Positions 27,852 to 40,263 of a stretch of DNA of 64,000 nt are shown here, piece by piece. Positions within the stretch are counted from its first letter, which is position 1. Each line of letters opens with the position of its first letter. The translations under genes were made by a program, and so were the position numbers. The DNA comes from Rhynochetos jubatus (taxonomy: Eukaryota; Chordata; Aves; Eurypygiformes; Rhynochetidae): positions 34,615,631 to 34,679,630 of the forward strand of contig CM050652.1 of the NCBI GenBank assembly GCA_027574665.1, written 5' to 3'. The notes beneath the pieces were generated by a model. That model searched no databases, had not been told where the DNA came from, and was given only the letters and a program-made list of their open reading frames with translations.

Positions 27852-28932
27852 GTAAATGATGTTCAAATATGTCAGCTAACTGACACAAATAAATATAAGC
27901 TATCCATGAGTCAGGATAGAAATCAGAAGAAAGATCCTAATCATCAAAAGAGTGAGACTTTGAGGAAAAACTTCCAATAGAAGGAGCAAGGACAACAAAA
28001 TTTTAAGACTTTTAAGAAAGAGCTTAGTAAGGTTATAAGCAGCTCAGGGAACATCACAAGAACTGTCATCTTTCTCCCAGTGCAGCTCTGACTCAGAAGC
28101 ATAAGATGCCACTACCAAAATGGCCACAGCCCTTACATTTCCAGATGTTCATCCTGCCAAACAAGATGTTCCAGCTCCTACATTAGCAAGTGCTGCTCTT
28201 GTCTTGGGGGGGAGAAGGGGCCCAGCCCCACCAGAAACTAAGAACACTCATTAAAATCTTTCTTTTGCATACTGTCTTAAGGGGACTTGCTAGAGCAGCA
28301 TAGCTCGAAGGAGATTTATGTCCAGTGTGCAACAAGTGAGAATTGCAAGGCTTGTACCAGCTTGTTAGAAGGTATTTAAAGTTACAACCTGGAGCCATTT
28401 TCCTTGGGGACTGAGGCAGGGTTTCTTTTTACCCTTACATATATCTTCAAATATAAGAGCTCTCACGCATTTGTGCAACTGTGTAGCACCTGTGTAGCAG
28501 CGCTCAGAAGGGATTTTGCTGGCTTTCCCTAAGCTTACAGAAAAAAAGCATGTGGCAACTTGTGTTCAGCACATTAAGGGCATATAGAAGAAAGTTGTAA
28601 GGATTCTGACAAAAGAATTACCTTCTTTTTCTGTTTTCCAAGATTTTCCAAGTATTCTCATCTTGATAGTATTGTCTTGATTACACAAGATGATATCTTG
28701 AATATTGTGGTGTCTTGCAAAGGCCCTTCTTATTCATGCAATATTGTTCTCGTAATCACATGTTGTGTAACATATGTGCACGCACAAATGTGGTCAAAGT
28801 CTATTAGCTGGTGAGATCCCTACTGCCTAAAAAGCACCAGAGCTGCCACCAAGATCTTAAAAACTTACATTTCAGCTCTATCAGTAGGCTACATAAGAAA
28901 ATTATAGAAATCAATTGTAACTTTGAGGGTAC

Positions 28933-28933
<1 letters not shown>
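27852..28933. other. Non-coding sequence
   Basis: I see no gene or recognisable repeat. Open frames are short, and no donor or acceptor pair brackets a coding-like stretch. Confidence 0.6.

Positions 28934-28970
<37 letters not shown>
28934..28970 (+). repeat. Uninterrupted poly(A), 37 bases
   Basis: Thirty-seven consecutive A residues are the longest pure homopolymer in the window. Perfection implies youth or active slippage. It could be the tail of a retrocopy, but the roughly 300 bases upstream contain no element I know, and I found no matching target-site duplication around it. Confidence 0.95.
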
Positions 28971-28974
<4 letters not shown>

Positions 28975-29154
28975 AGGTGGTAATTCTGCTCCAAAGCATG
29001 ATTTTGAAGCTACTATAAAAAATGAAGATATATTAAGAAGTGTCATGTATATAAATGGGCTTGTAGAAGATATACTTCATGACTGCAAGATAATAGATTG
29101 GTTGACTTGTTAGTATTTCTTACTTGAAAGATCATTGCAGTTCTTTCTTTCTTT

Positions 29155-29828
29155 AGAGAAGCTGGACATGAGCCAGCAGTGTGTGCTGGCAGCCCAGAAA
29201 GCCAGCTGTATCCTGGGCTGTATCAGGAGAAGTGTGGCCAGCAGATCGAGGGAGGGGATTCTCCCCCTCTAATCTGCTCTCATGAGACCCCACCTGGAGT
29301 GCTGCGTCCAGCTGTGGAGCCCTCAGCATAAGAAGGATATCGACCAGTTGGAACGGGTCCAGAGGAGGGCCACGAAGATGCTCAGAGGGCTGGAGCACCT
29401 CTCCTATGGGGACAGGCTGAGAGAGTTGGGCCTGTTCAGCCTGGACAAGAGAAGGCTCCAGGGAGACCTTATTGCAGCCTTCCAGTACCTGAAGGGGGCC
29501 TACAGGGAAGCTGGGCTGGTGGGGGCGGGCTGCTTTTTACAAGGGCCTGTAGAGACAGGACAAGGGGTAATGGGTTTGAACTGAAAGCAGGGAGATTTAG
29601 ATTAGATATCAGGATGAAATTCTTCACAGAGAGGGTGGTGAGGCACTGGAACAGGTTGCCCAGAGAAGCTGTGGATGCCCCATCCCTGGCTGCCTTCACG
29701 GTCAGGCTGGATGAGGCTTTGAGCAACCTGGTCTAGTGGAGGGTGTCCCTGCCCATGGCAGGGGGGTTGGAACTACATGGTCTTTCAGGTCCCTTCCAAC
29801 CCTAATCATTCTATGTTTCTATGATTCT
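29155..29828 (+). mobile_element. CR1 LINE, 5'-truncated, 3' end intact
   Basis: This is the 3' part of a CR1 non-LTR retrotransposon, sense on the plus strand. It begins inside the C-terminal part of ORF2 (reverse transcriptase protein), in the well-known segment encoding SQQCVLAAQKASCILGC. It continues through [20 protein letters not shown] and the [19 protein letters not shown] block, then the short 3' UTR with CCCATGGCAGGGGGGTTGGA. It ends at the terminal repeat (ATTCTATGTTTCTATGATTCT). ORF2 is dead: an in-frame TAA lies at 29270-29272, just before the MRPHLE block, and the reading frame is lost again after 29584. Severe 5' truncation is the usual fate of CR1 insertions. CR1 carries no poly(A) tail, so the nearby 37-base A run is not its own. 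Confidence 0.97.
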
Positions 29829-31060
29829 TTCAAAAAATGCACTGGCAGATGTATATGAAACCTCACTAAAAGTCAGTATGAAAGAAAGACAGACATGAGT
29901 GCTAAATTCCCATTTATAGACCATACACTTGTTTCAGGGACAAATTCAACACTGCCTCTCAGCAAAACAAGATTTCTTCAATATGCATGATTCTGAACAT
30001 GACTTTTCCTGTTTTTAAAATGTTGCAATATCCTATTTGAATTTTGATATTGAGTATAAGTCTGTCAACATGGGAAAACAGGTTTTGCTGAAGTAATACG
30101 ACAATGCTGAAAAACCCAAATCTACACAGAATTGTAATTTATTTATAGCCTTCTAAAGCACAGTATGAATGAAAGATGTTTCTTGGATTTACTTTTGTGT
30201 ACAGTCCAGTAGTCCTTAAACATGTGAAAATCTCAGTGCTAGTAACACAGCTTTTGTCTTTTCATAAATAGGTCAGTTTATGGAATTATTATTTCTTTTC
30301 TTCAAAAAATGAGACAGTGCCCCATATTTAAATTCTTGTAATTTTTCTTGGGTTAAGATGTGTGTTAGCTCTGCTCACATTTCATATTTTTTAAGTAAAT
30401 GGGTGATACATCCTCAAAACATATTGCTCTATATGACTCGCTTATAATCTGCATGCAGTCCTCATGTAAATGTCTCAGCTATCATAGCATCAACTATAGT
30501 AAAAAGCAAGAACTATCATCCATGCATGGCAAGTTTGAACATACAAAACCAGCATGTGCAGCATTTTTATTTATTTTCTATTAGCTCTGGGGCAATTTCA
30601 TTTTTTATTTGGTTTTATATTAAATTATTGTCAATATCAGTGTACACATAGACATACATAGACAACTTTTTTTCTGTGCTGATAAGACTTTGAATTGGCT
30701 ACTAATCCTAAGAACTAAAGCCCCCTACCTCTTTAGCTTTTAATGGCACTGCTTTTTGATAATATTCTCTGAGTGTATTTTTATAATATTCTGTGAGTGC
30801 ATTTTGTACTGTCAAAATATTGAGTTATTGCATCCCATATTTGGGATATATAATCCAGCATACCCAGTCCCTTACAAAGTTCATTTTTATGAAATAAAAA
30901 AAGTTCTGTGTCTGTACCTTTCAATCATATAGTTACATTGATTAATAGCTCTTGTAATTCACTTAGGTAAGACATTTTCAAAAAGAAAGAAGAGTCCAAC
31001 AGGTAGCATTAAGATAATAGGAAAATCAGATAAAGTTATGTAAATTTATCCCTTTTCACT
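29829..31060. other. AT-rich non-coding sequence between two CR1 copies
   Basis: I see no gene. A 24-base tandem near-duplication lies at 30759-30806. Confidence 0.65.
30759..30806 (+). repeat. Two-copy 24-base near-perfect duplication
   Basis: The unit ATAATATTCTCTGAGTGTAT recurs 24 bases later as ATAATATTCTGTGAGTGCAT. A few substitutions show it is older than the 22.0 kb duplication. Confidence 0.85.
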
Positions 31061-31460
31061 GAATCACAGGATGGTTGAGGTTGGAAGGGACATCTGCAAG
31101 TCATCTGGTCCAACACCCCTGTTCAAGCAGGGTCACCATGAGCAGGATGACTGGGATCACATCCAAACAGATTTTTAACATTTTGAGGGATGGAGACTTC
31201 TCAGATTCTCTTGGCAATCTGTGTCAGTGGTCAATTACCCTCAAAGTGAGATTTTTTCTTTATGTTCAGACAAAACCTATGCTTCAGTTTGTGCCCACTG
31301 CTTCTGGCCCTGTCACTGGGGACCACTGAAAAGAGCCTGGCTTTGCACCTTCTCTTCAGATATTTGTACACATTGAAGACATCCCCCTGGCCCTTCTCTT
31401 TTCCAAGCTGAACAGTTCCAGTTCTCTCAGCCTTTCTTCACTGATGTTCCACTATCCTCT
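31061..31460 (-). mobile_element. CR1 LINE 3' fragment, minus orientation
   Basis: On the plus strand it starts with the reversed CR1 end (GAATCACAGGATGGTTGAGG, then TTGGAAGGGACATCTGCAAG). It runs through the block ACCCCTGTTCAAGCAGGGTC, the GTGCCCACTGCTTCTGGCCC block and the CTCAGCCTTTCTTCA block, then fades near 31460. It is about 400 bases, 5'-truncated, and of a different CR1 subfamily from the 29.2 kb copy, as its 3' UTR differs (the CAAGTCATCTGGTCCAACAC type). Substitutions and small deletions relative to the familiar pattern suggest it is old. No intact frame remains. Confidence 0.93.
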
Positions 31461-34400
31461 ATTTCTAGGAATAATGTTCAGGTAGGCAGAGAGTTATTTT
31501 CAGGGAGAGGTACTTAGGTAAAAATAATACAGACATAATTAGGGAGCAGAAGGAAGAAAATTATTGGTTTGCTAGAAAACATATTTTCAGGAAAATCAAA
31601 GGTTTTTATATAAATCCTTTGAAAATCAAAGGATTTGATATAATCCAAATCATCCACTTATTTGGATTATATCTCTAATGGTTTTGATTGAAAGGAAGTG
31701 ACAGGATAGGAAGAATGGAAAAGTTTAAAAGCTGGTTTTTGTTGATATTTCTTAAGTGAAATAACAGTTTTAGAAATCTCTGCATTTCTTTGCCTGTCCA
31801 ATTAAAAAATCTAAGTTATAAATAAAAAAATGCTACTTCAAAATGGCAAGCTATAAATTGCTTAAGGTGAAAGGGGATTATATTTAAGAAAAACAGGACA
31901 TACAAAAATGGTGAAATGAAACATTCAGATGAAGAACAATGGGGAAGGAAAAGCACAGTAGTTAATAAATGAATCACTTTTTAAGTCATTATTTTGCTTT
32001 TATTCTTTTGGATGACGTTAAACTGATTTCTCCCTTCACATCTTTCTCGTTTCAAAAAAAAAAAAGAGGTTATTAAAATCTGATCCTTATCCAAACCTAA
32101 AGACGATGCCCACTAGTGAGTCCTCAGTACTGTAGATAATTGTGTTTATGACTAACTATATTAACATGAGTTATCCCATTATAAAAACGAACGAAACTTG
32201 CATACAGCATCCCCCACCCCATGATAATATTAGAGATGCTGTGGGATAGAAAGGATCTCCTTTTCTTTGTGGGACTGAGTTACAAACTCAGGATTATGTT
32301 CCCTTATATACAAATAACTAAATCTGTATATGCTATCAGAATTTAAGGACCTCCCCACTAAACCACATATATAATCTAAGAACTGTCAGATAAAAATAAC
32401 TCATTCTGCATTATAGAATTACAAAACTAAACCTATATGATTTCACACAGTTTTCTGTATGTCTGTATTGATATCTCCATATATATTTAATCATTCTTTC
32501 TGAAGAAAAAATATCTCCTTACCCTTGGGAAATTCTATGTGTGACCGTTAACCAAAACTTTATGTCTGACAAAATGGTCAAACCTTCTTTTCAAAAACTT
32601 ATAATTGAAAATGTTGTCACTTATGGAAGAATCCAGTTCCTTTCAAAATTTAAAAAAAAACATTAGTGTAATAGCGTATAATTAGTGTATAGTGATAGAT
32701 CACACTCATCACTACATTTTTGCCTAAGTTGGTTTTACTGAAAGTAAAATATTGTTGACATTTGTGAGCACTGTGAAAGACTCTGAACATCATCTTATAC
32801 TTTCCATGAGATGAAAGGGTACATGACTGTGTCTCTAGCATCTATCGATTTCCTGAGACAAACAGCTGCAGAAATAAAATTAAATATTTTCCACTGTTCA
32901 TGTCTAGAATTTTTTCTAAAGTAAACAGTATTTCTAACTGAAATATGCTTAACACTTTACTCAGATGAAATAACACTTAGAAAGTTGGACTTGAATGAAA
33001 CAAGATATCTAAAAAATCGTGTTTAAAAAGGAGCTTTCTTAAACAATTTGTAGAGTTAGTGAAAAATTAAACAGGAAGGTTTGGTCAAGAAAGAAAAATT
33101 AAGTCTGCAGATGCACAAGAGCCATGATTTTAAGTTGTGCAATTCTCATTACATGATTCAAAGTACTGAAAACTTGAAAAACAGCAAGAGAAGTACTTAC
33201 TTTGGGTAAGGATGATTACAAATTCCACAATGTAGTTCACAAATATATTGTAAATTCTGCAAATTCTGTAAATCAGCTCATCAGGTTCAAAGTTTTTAGA
33301 AGTTCTATCATTAAACTTGTTATAGATACTAACATCTACAAACTGAATATTTTGGTCAGAGATGACCTCTCAGAATAATAATAGAACAAAAAAAGAATGC
33401 TTGTAACTCAAGAAATAAATCTACCAAAGTCATCAGTTACAGAAGAGACAAGACAGTTTACCCTTAGGAACATCTCTATTTTTCAATAAATATCAGGTGC
33501 TGCTATTTCAGACCTGTAAAACTGGTTAAAATAACTACAGGTACAACTTTGATTAACAGTAGAAGTTTCTATCCATAAAAAAAACCCTGTAGGTTCAATG
33601 TCATGAGCTCATTGAGAATCCCTTCACCTGTAATACAGTAAGATAAGCTAAAATGCATTCATCTCAGATTTGGAGCTCTCTTCCTTTTGATTTCTTCAGC
33701 TTTAACAAGGAGAAGGGATTAGGTATTACCTTCTCTCCCACTACAGATGTATTATATGTCATACACTTCATGTGCATTGGTCAGCTTGTTCTCCAGCAAA
33801 GCCAGGGAAGAAGCTTTTTATAACACTCAGTTCAGTAGCAGTTTGAATCATTAACCACTTAGGAAAACAGCATTGGGTTTGTTCAGGGATTGGGATAGCT
33901 CTTACTTAAAGCACACATATCTTTCTACTGTGACAAATCACAATCAGTACTGCTAACTATAATGACACGTTGTGTGGCTCAAAATCTCCATGTATACCAG
34001 GGATAAAATCTAATTGTCTCAAAAGCCTGAGCTTTTACTTAATGACTTTTTAAAATAGTAATTATTGGCTTGGTTAACAACCCTGGCTTCAGAGGTGCTT
34101 TGGCCATCTGTGTAGATATGCAGTAAAGGATTTTAAGATGCCATAACAGGATCAAAGGAATAATTTTGGTCAATTTTGTAAATGTTTCGCATACATAATA
34201 TCGACTTAGGATGCATCACCTCCCTGGAGACTTATGTCTCATATGGTGTTGCATTTGCAAAGCCATTTCAAACAAGACTGCTGTGATCTACAAAAACATG
34301 GATGAAGTTTCTGATTATTTCTTCAAAGAGGCATGATCCTCTATGCAGCCAGCCTCCTGTCAGACTTAGATAATGAAGAATGACTTCTTCACTCAAAAAT

Positions 34401-36522
34401 AGTGGATTTTGTATCGTTCTCTATTTGGCTTTCAAAGCCTTCATTTTGGGAAACCTCAGCACTCTTAGTGTCCAAGTGTTCACTTATCATTTGCTATGAC
34501 ATCTGCTCATAACAAGAAAGAACAAATCAATTAAAAAAACCCCCAAGAAATAGTGATATTTATTGATTAAGGAATTCTGCTCTCATCTAGGTCTCTTTGT
34601 ATTTAGCCCTGAATAGAGCAAGCCTAATGGTATATCTTATAACTGCCATCCTGATGAACAATCTGCAACTGAAATTATCTATTAAATAATAGGTGTTACA
34701 GTGTTTTTATATTTAGATTCCAATTCACTTTTTAAACTGAGTATCATTACCAGCAGTATTACAATTAGAATGTGAACTGAAATTAGGTGAGGAACTCCCA
34801 ATTGGGTGAGAAAATCATTCCCAGGTCACACATTACACAGATCTTCCTTACCGAACTTCTTAGGCTCACCTAGACTCTTCAATGCAAAGAGCTATAGGTA
34901 AGAAATAGGTAAATAAGTTGAGCAAAAACATAGATGAAATATTGAAGAGAAAGGCAAAGCATGAGATTGAACTTGATGTAAAAGAAAATTGGAAGCCAGT
35001 GAAGGTATAAAAAACTAGGAAGAGATATGGTCATTACAACAGGAGTAGAGGTAATCCTGGCAGCACTATATTTGATAGACTAGAATAGGGAGGAAAGTCA
35101 GGCTTCACAGTACATTAGAGAAAAGATAGCTGTGAATCAAAATGTTTATTCTAAAATTACCTGTGGGAATTTAGATATAGACACAGATACAAACTCAGGG
35201 TCTTGATCTTGCAATGAGATTGGGTGGGAGCAGCCAATGTCAGTATGCATTTTTCAGGATGAAGTCTACACGTGTCTATGGTCACTGAGAAATTCTGATT
35301 TGGATGAGTGACCTGAGCTTCATCACAATCTTTCATTAAGAGATGACATGAGCAATTTATGATCAGAAATTTAATTTGACTATACTAGGACATTTTGTCC
35401 TCATGTTTCTGAAGAATCAGAAAGAAAAGGTCTATATTCCATTATCATTGGAAGGATTTTGTTGAAAATTTTCACCATTTTAAGCTGTTTCTAAGAAAGA
35501 TGTTACCAAGAAACCATTATAAGTGATGAGATATGCCATTAACAAATATGATACTTGAAAACAAAAATTACACAAATCTGGATCTCAGAATTCTTAGATC
35601 AGGATTGCTAGAGATGTCACAGAATGTCATGTGTATTTTAAATGTTATACTATTTTCTCTATATATTTGTTAGTCAAACATATAACTAGAGTTATGTATT
35701 TAACCAGCTCTTATCTAGTTCTACAGCAGCAAAGACAGATTCAAAATATTTCTTCCTGTCTTTCACCTAAAGCTCTGTACAGTTACTGTAACAGCATATA
35801 AGAAGTAGACTGTAATAAAAAACATGGTACCATCCAATGTTGTATATTGTTTAAGAAAGAACTCATTGCAATGCCATTAGGCTGTGACACAGCAGTGTAG
35901 CTCTGCGTGGCCTAGATGTTCAGGGGATCTAGGCTATAATGAGCATTATGGATGTAAGCCTAGTTGCAGATTCAGACAAAATGCTTCCTGAAGCCAGAAG
36001 GAAGAAGGAGGGTGAAAATTATCAACACAATCCTCTGAAATGGTGCTTAGCAGCCCAGTTACACCTCTTTCATGAGAGGCTGGTAACACCGGGTCCTCCA
36101 TAGCTTGTGGCTTACTCTGTGCCATAGAAGCTTTTATTTAAGTAACTGTCTGGAGGGCTACAGTGAGGGAAGCCACCCTGTTGCTGCTCACAAGCTGTAG
36201 CAGTAGTTATTTCAAGGCAATGATCTGGTATAGTACTAGATTACAAAATCTGGACAGGTGACAGAAATATCAGATATTTGAGGGACATTTACTGGTGCTT
36301 TTCAGTGGATATGAAAGATCATGTAAAAAAAAAAACCTAACAAAATTTCAAAACACTTTATTTTCACACAACCCAATTCTTTGGATTTTTACCCATAATT
36401 CAGAGAAACACTGGTTTGTTTTAGGCAGAATATTATTCTCCAGGAATATTTATAGTAGTTAGTTGTCTCTCACTACTACCTGTAGTTCAATTACATTATT
36501 TTCTTATTAGGTTTGTCATATA
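31461..36522. other. AT-rich non-coding sequence
   Basis: I see no gene. There is a perfect 14-base inverted repeat at 31637-31673. No other repeat is recognised, and open frames are all under about 65 codons. Confidence 0.65.
31637..31673. repeat. Perfect 14-base inverted repeat, 9-base loop
   Basis: GATATAATCCAAAT is followed by CATCCACTT and then ATTTGGATTATATC. It can form an AT-rich hairpin or cruciform. The preceding 35 bases also hold near-palindromic CAAAGG and CCTTTG words. Confidence 0.9.
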
Positions 36523-37162
36523 TACTATGGTTTAACTTCAGCTACCAGTAAAGTACCACTCATCCACTCACTCACCTCCTTCCCTCCCACAGGAGAGCTG
36601 GAGAGTCAGAGGAAAAGACAAGGAAGTTCATAAGGTTGAGATAAGAACGATTTGATAATTGAATATAAATAAAAATGACAGTGATACAACTAGTACTAAC
36701 AATATTACTATTAATACTACTTTTACTATTATTAATAATTAATTAAAATAATAGAAAAAAGAACATATTATACAATTGCTCACCACCCACCAACTGACAT
36801 ACAGCCAGGTCCCAAGTAGCAAGAGTCCAAGCCCGAAAGCCCCCAGAGCCAGAGCCCAAGGGTGACAACATAACCTGGGGTGGGGGAGGTGAGTGGGGTG
36901 GGGAAACAGCAGACCCCCCAAGCCACTAAGGAATGAAACCACCCCACTGCTAACAACACCAAGAGCTAAAAAAGGAGTTAATGACTGAGCTAAGAAGCTA
37001 GCAAAAGCCTTAACGACTCCCCCAGGCCACTTCCCGCCTCAGTACTATGCATGTGTACTGAGCATGAGGTACCCATGGAATGAAACACACTCTCTCGGCC
37101 ACTCTGGGCCAGCCAACAGCACTGTGAAGAAAAGGAGCTCATTTCTGCCTGAAACCAGCACA
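36523..37162 (-). mobile_element. Solo LTR of an endogenous retrovirus, type A
   Basis: This is a long terminal repeat in minus orientation. On the plus strand it opens with TATGGTTTAACTTCAGCTAC (the reversed U5 end). It continues with the CACTCACCTCC and AAGGTTGAGATAAGAACG blocks and an AT-rich stretch covering the reversed poly(A) signal region. A GC-rich block follows, and it closes with CTGAAACCAGCACA, the reversed U3 start. It matches an LTR type I know from many bird genomes and resembles the copy at 39428. It is diverged and partly deleted (about 640 bases against 805). No internal retroviral genes adjoin it, so it is a solo LTR. I found no convincing target-site duplication. The open frame in it (36739-36942) is an artefact. 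Confidence 0.85.
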
Positions 37163-39427
37163 TCTACCTATTTGTATGCTCTATGGAAATCATGTCAGGC
37201 ATAATGCTCTTGGTATTAGAAATTATATAGCAACCAATGGCTGGTAAATTTCTTAAAACCTCAAACTCAGATAAAGCTTTTGATGAATTACAGAAACTAT
37301 TAATGGCACACATATTTCATGTCATTAATATAATTGTTGAGAATAGATGAGCTCCAATAGAGACTTCATTCCTAGCTTTTATATTGTTTATTTAAAGAAA
37401 AATGAACATTTATTTTCCTTCTGTAACAGAAGAAAGCCATCATAAATGTGAAGATTTCTTCGTTGGAGTGAACTTTCTATTATGCAGATTTTTTAATTTT
37501 TTTTAAAGTTAGTTCTTTGGCAAGCACTCAAAGCCTAAAGAATCCCAGTTTTTAAACTGTTCTGTCTTCAATCAGGGTCGCTGAATTTGAACAGCTCCAA
37601 GGGCATCATCTTTCTTCCACTGTGGCCTCCACAACAGTCAGAAGGAAACATAGCTGCTGTTGCTCCTGTAAGTCCTTACTCCAGGGTACCTGCTCCTTAA
37701 ACAAGGTGAAGGAGGAAATTAATTGACAGTCCATCTTCATGCAACTCCAGGATGAGACTAATGAGTTATTACAGACCAAAGAGCTCCAAAACAGATAGTG
37801 GGTGCTGAAGGACAGGAATAAGACAAGTAAAGGTTTCAAGAGGTTCCTGTAGAGGAAGATGAAAAGTTCAGTCTAAATCAATTTCTGCGAGACAGCTGCA
37901 GCCTTTTATAGCTAAACAAACATGTGTCTTCCTCCTTCTTCATCCTCTGTATCCTTCAATTCTGAATATCATCTTCAAGTCATCACCCTACACCAGAACT
38001 GGACTCGTGGCAGGTGACTGCCTCTGGCATGCTCCCACTCTCTTCTGCATATGAGCCCTCAGACAAACAAAAGCAGTGGAAACAAGAGCACATCTCTCAG
38101 TCATCACAACTAATGCAGAAACATTTTGCAGTGCTCTTCATTTCATGCACACCTGTTCGGTACAGAAACCATTATGGTTGAACATCAGAAAATACAGGAG
38201 CAGGAGGCATTCAATGGTGGCCACCCTTGCACCTCCTGGAAGCATTAGCTGAAAGCACACAGCACTTCAGGGGAACAGTTCTTCTTACCAAAAATGAGTT
38301 CTTGAAGACAATGCTGACCAGCTTAAGAGCAGATCATAAAATACAAGTTTCATTGTAAGGAAAAACATATAGAAGGTCCAAATTCATGAGCACTAAACAT
38401 AATGCTCATGTACTGCTAATGTGCATTTTCTCCGCCACATTAGAGACTGATATAAGCTTTTAGCTCATATCCACTTCAGATATGTATTGAGAAATCTATT
38501 CTGTATTCTGAGATCTCTACTCTGTAAGTATCAATTTACAATTATAGACAGTCATTATCCATGGCTACTGGAAAGCCAAAGGCCGTTGTAAAAGAAGTAG
38601 AGGAAATTATTTTACCAAAGTGTATTGACTGTAAATGAGGGTCTCAGGCACAGTTCTCATTAAAGTCAAGATCTCCTTTATTTTCAGTACCTGGGTTGTG
38701 TTGGTTTTTTTTTTTTCCAAATGATTGCACTGCTGTATTCAGTTTATTTCAGGAATCAGTGCAAGAAAGGAACAGATTCTCATCTTGTGCAAAATTGCCA
38801 CAGAAGACAAAAGCACCTTTGTATAAATAAAATATGCTGAATACCATGGTCAAAATAGGGAGGTTAGTAAATGTAAGAAGCAAATAGAGACATATAGAAA
38901 ATAAAAACAGGCTAGAGGATGAGAAGATAGAATTTTAAGTACAAATAAAGAAGCATGAAAGTGATCAACAGAGAAAATTAAAGCAAAAATATAAATCTGA
39001 CAATTGAAGGAATAATTTCATGAAAATAGAAGATTAAAAGCCTAGACAAAACTTCAAATTAAAATCTTACAGTAAAAGAGTTGTGTGAAAATATACGATA
39101 TTAATACTGCAATAGAACAAACCTAATTTAGCTTTCGGTTGTGTTTTTAAATTTTTTTTAATGTACTTATAGCTATTGATTACATTTTTATCTTGCCCTA
39201 AAATAAAAAATAATGTGCTATTCTACACATCATCTGAATTTAATTTTTTTTACCAACAAATGCCCCACTACCAACATCTGAGAACAGTTGACAAGGACTT
39301 CCTCAAGAAAGAAAGATTCTCCTGGTCATAAAATGACTCATAAAAGATTCCCCTGCCCATAAAAGTAACTGTCTGTCATTTTGCTTTATCACTTTTCACT
39401 AACTAATAGTGATTTTTTTTTCATCAG
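37163..39427. other. Unique sequence between two type A LTRs
   Basis: I looked for gag, pro, pol or env remains because the flanking LTRs share orientation. I found none on either strand: no long frame and no reverse transcriptase motif. I read this as ordinary genomic DNA between two independent insertions. Confidence 0.7.
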
Positions 39428-40232
39428 TATCATGGTTTAACTCCAGCTAGCAGAACACCACGAAGCTGCTCTCACAAATCCCCCTCCCCTCCTCCAGTGG
39501 AGGGGAAGAATCGGAGGAAAAAGAAATAAGGAAGCTCGTAAAATTGAGATAGGAACTATTTCCTAATTAAATCTAAATCAATATATACAGATACTACTAA
39601 TAATAAATACTTAAAATAGTAAAAAATGAAACATATAGTACAATATATACAACATGATACAATATGATACAATTTCTCACCATCCACTGACCAATGCACA
39701 CCCAGATGTTGAGTGATGAAAATCAGACCCCGAGAGCCTGAGAACCACAGCCTGATAGCGATCGCAGCCCGAGAGCTGCGGCCTGAAGGCTGGAGCCTGG
39801 GAGGTAACACAGCAGATTCCGAGCAAACCCTATCAGTGATAACACAGCCAGAAAACTCAAAACAACCCACCAGCTCCCACATGAACGAGCCAGCACAGGA
39901 GTTGGCAAAGCAGCTAACACAGGAGAGTTAGTAAGTGCCCGGGAATAAACGAACAAGGGAGTAAGGGAGAGAGAGAAGGGAAGAGTAATGGCTACCAGAC
40001 CCTCTTCCCTGCCCCAAGAGCCTGGAACATGACGTACTATGGGATGAAATACTTCCTTGATCAGTCTGGGTCAGCTACAGTATCCGAAGAGGACAAAAGA
40101 CCTTGAGTTCAGTACAGGCCAGCACCAGCACCAGCTGAGGCCTTATCAATGTTTTCTCTTAGTGTCCAGCAACAGAGTTCCCTGGCAACCAGAGTAAAGG
40201 GAGTTAGCCCTTTCCTGACTGAACCCAGCACA
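39428..40232 (-). mobile_element. Solo LTR, type A, with 5-base target duplication
   Basis: This is a minus-strand LTR of about 805 bases. The plus strand opens TATCATGGTTTAACTCCAGC, a decayed TGTCGTGG end, and closes ACCCAGCACA. It is flanked by a perfect 5-base direct repeat, ATCAG, at 39423-39427 and 40233-40237. That is the target-site duplication and shows this was a complete insertion reduced to a solo LTR. A 5-base duplication suits several ERV classes, including ERVL-like and class I types. Frames inside (for example 39556-39882 minus, 39713-39931 plus) are not genes. Confidence 0.9.
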
Positions 40233-40263
40233 ATCAGAAACCATTACTGTCTGAATTCCCAAA

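Noticed and set aside
29282..29584. 100-codon open frame as a gene
   Set aside because: It is the C-terminal remnant of CR1 ORF2, cut off from the upstream part by an in-frame stop.
36523..40232. A provirus with two type A LTRs as its ends
   Set aside because: The LTRs share orientation, but the 2.3 kb between them has no gag, pol or env trace. The right copy has its own perfect 5-base target duplication, so they are separate solo LTRs.
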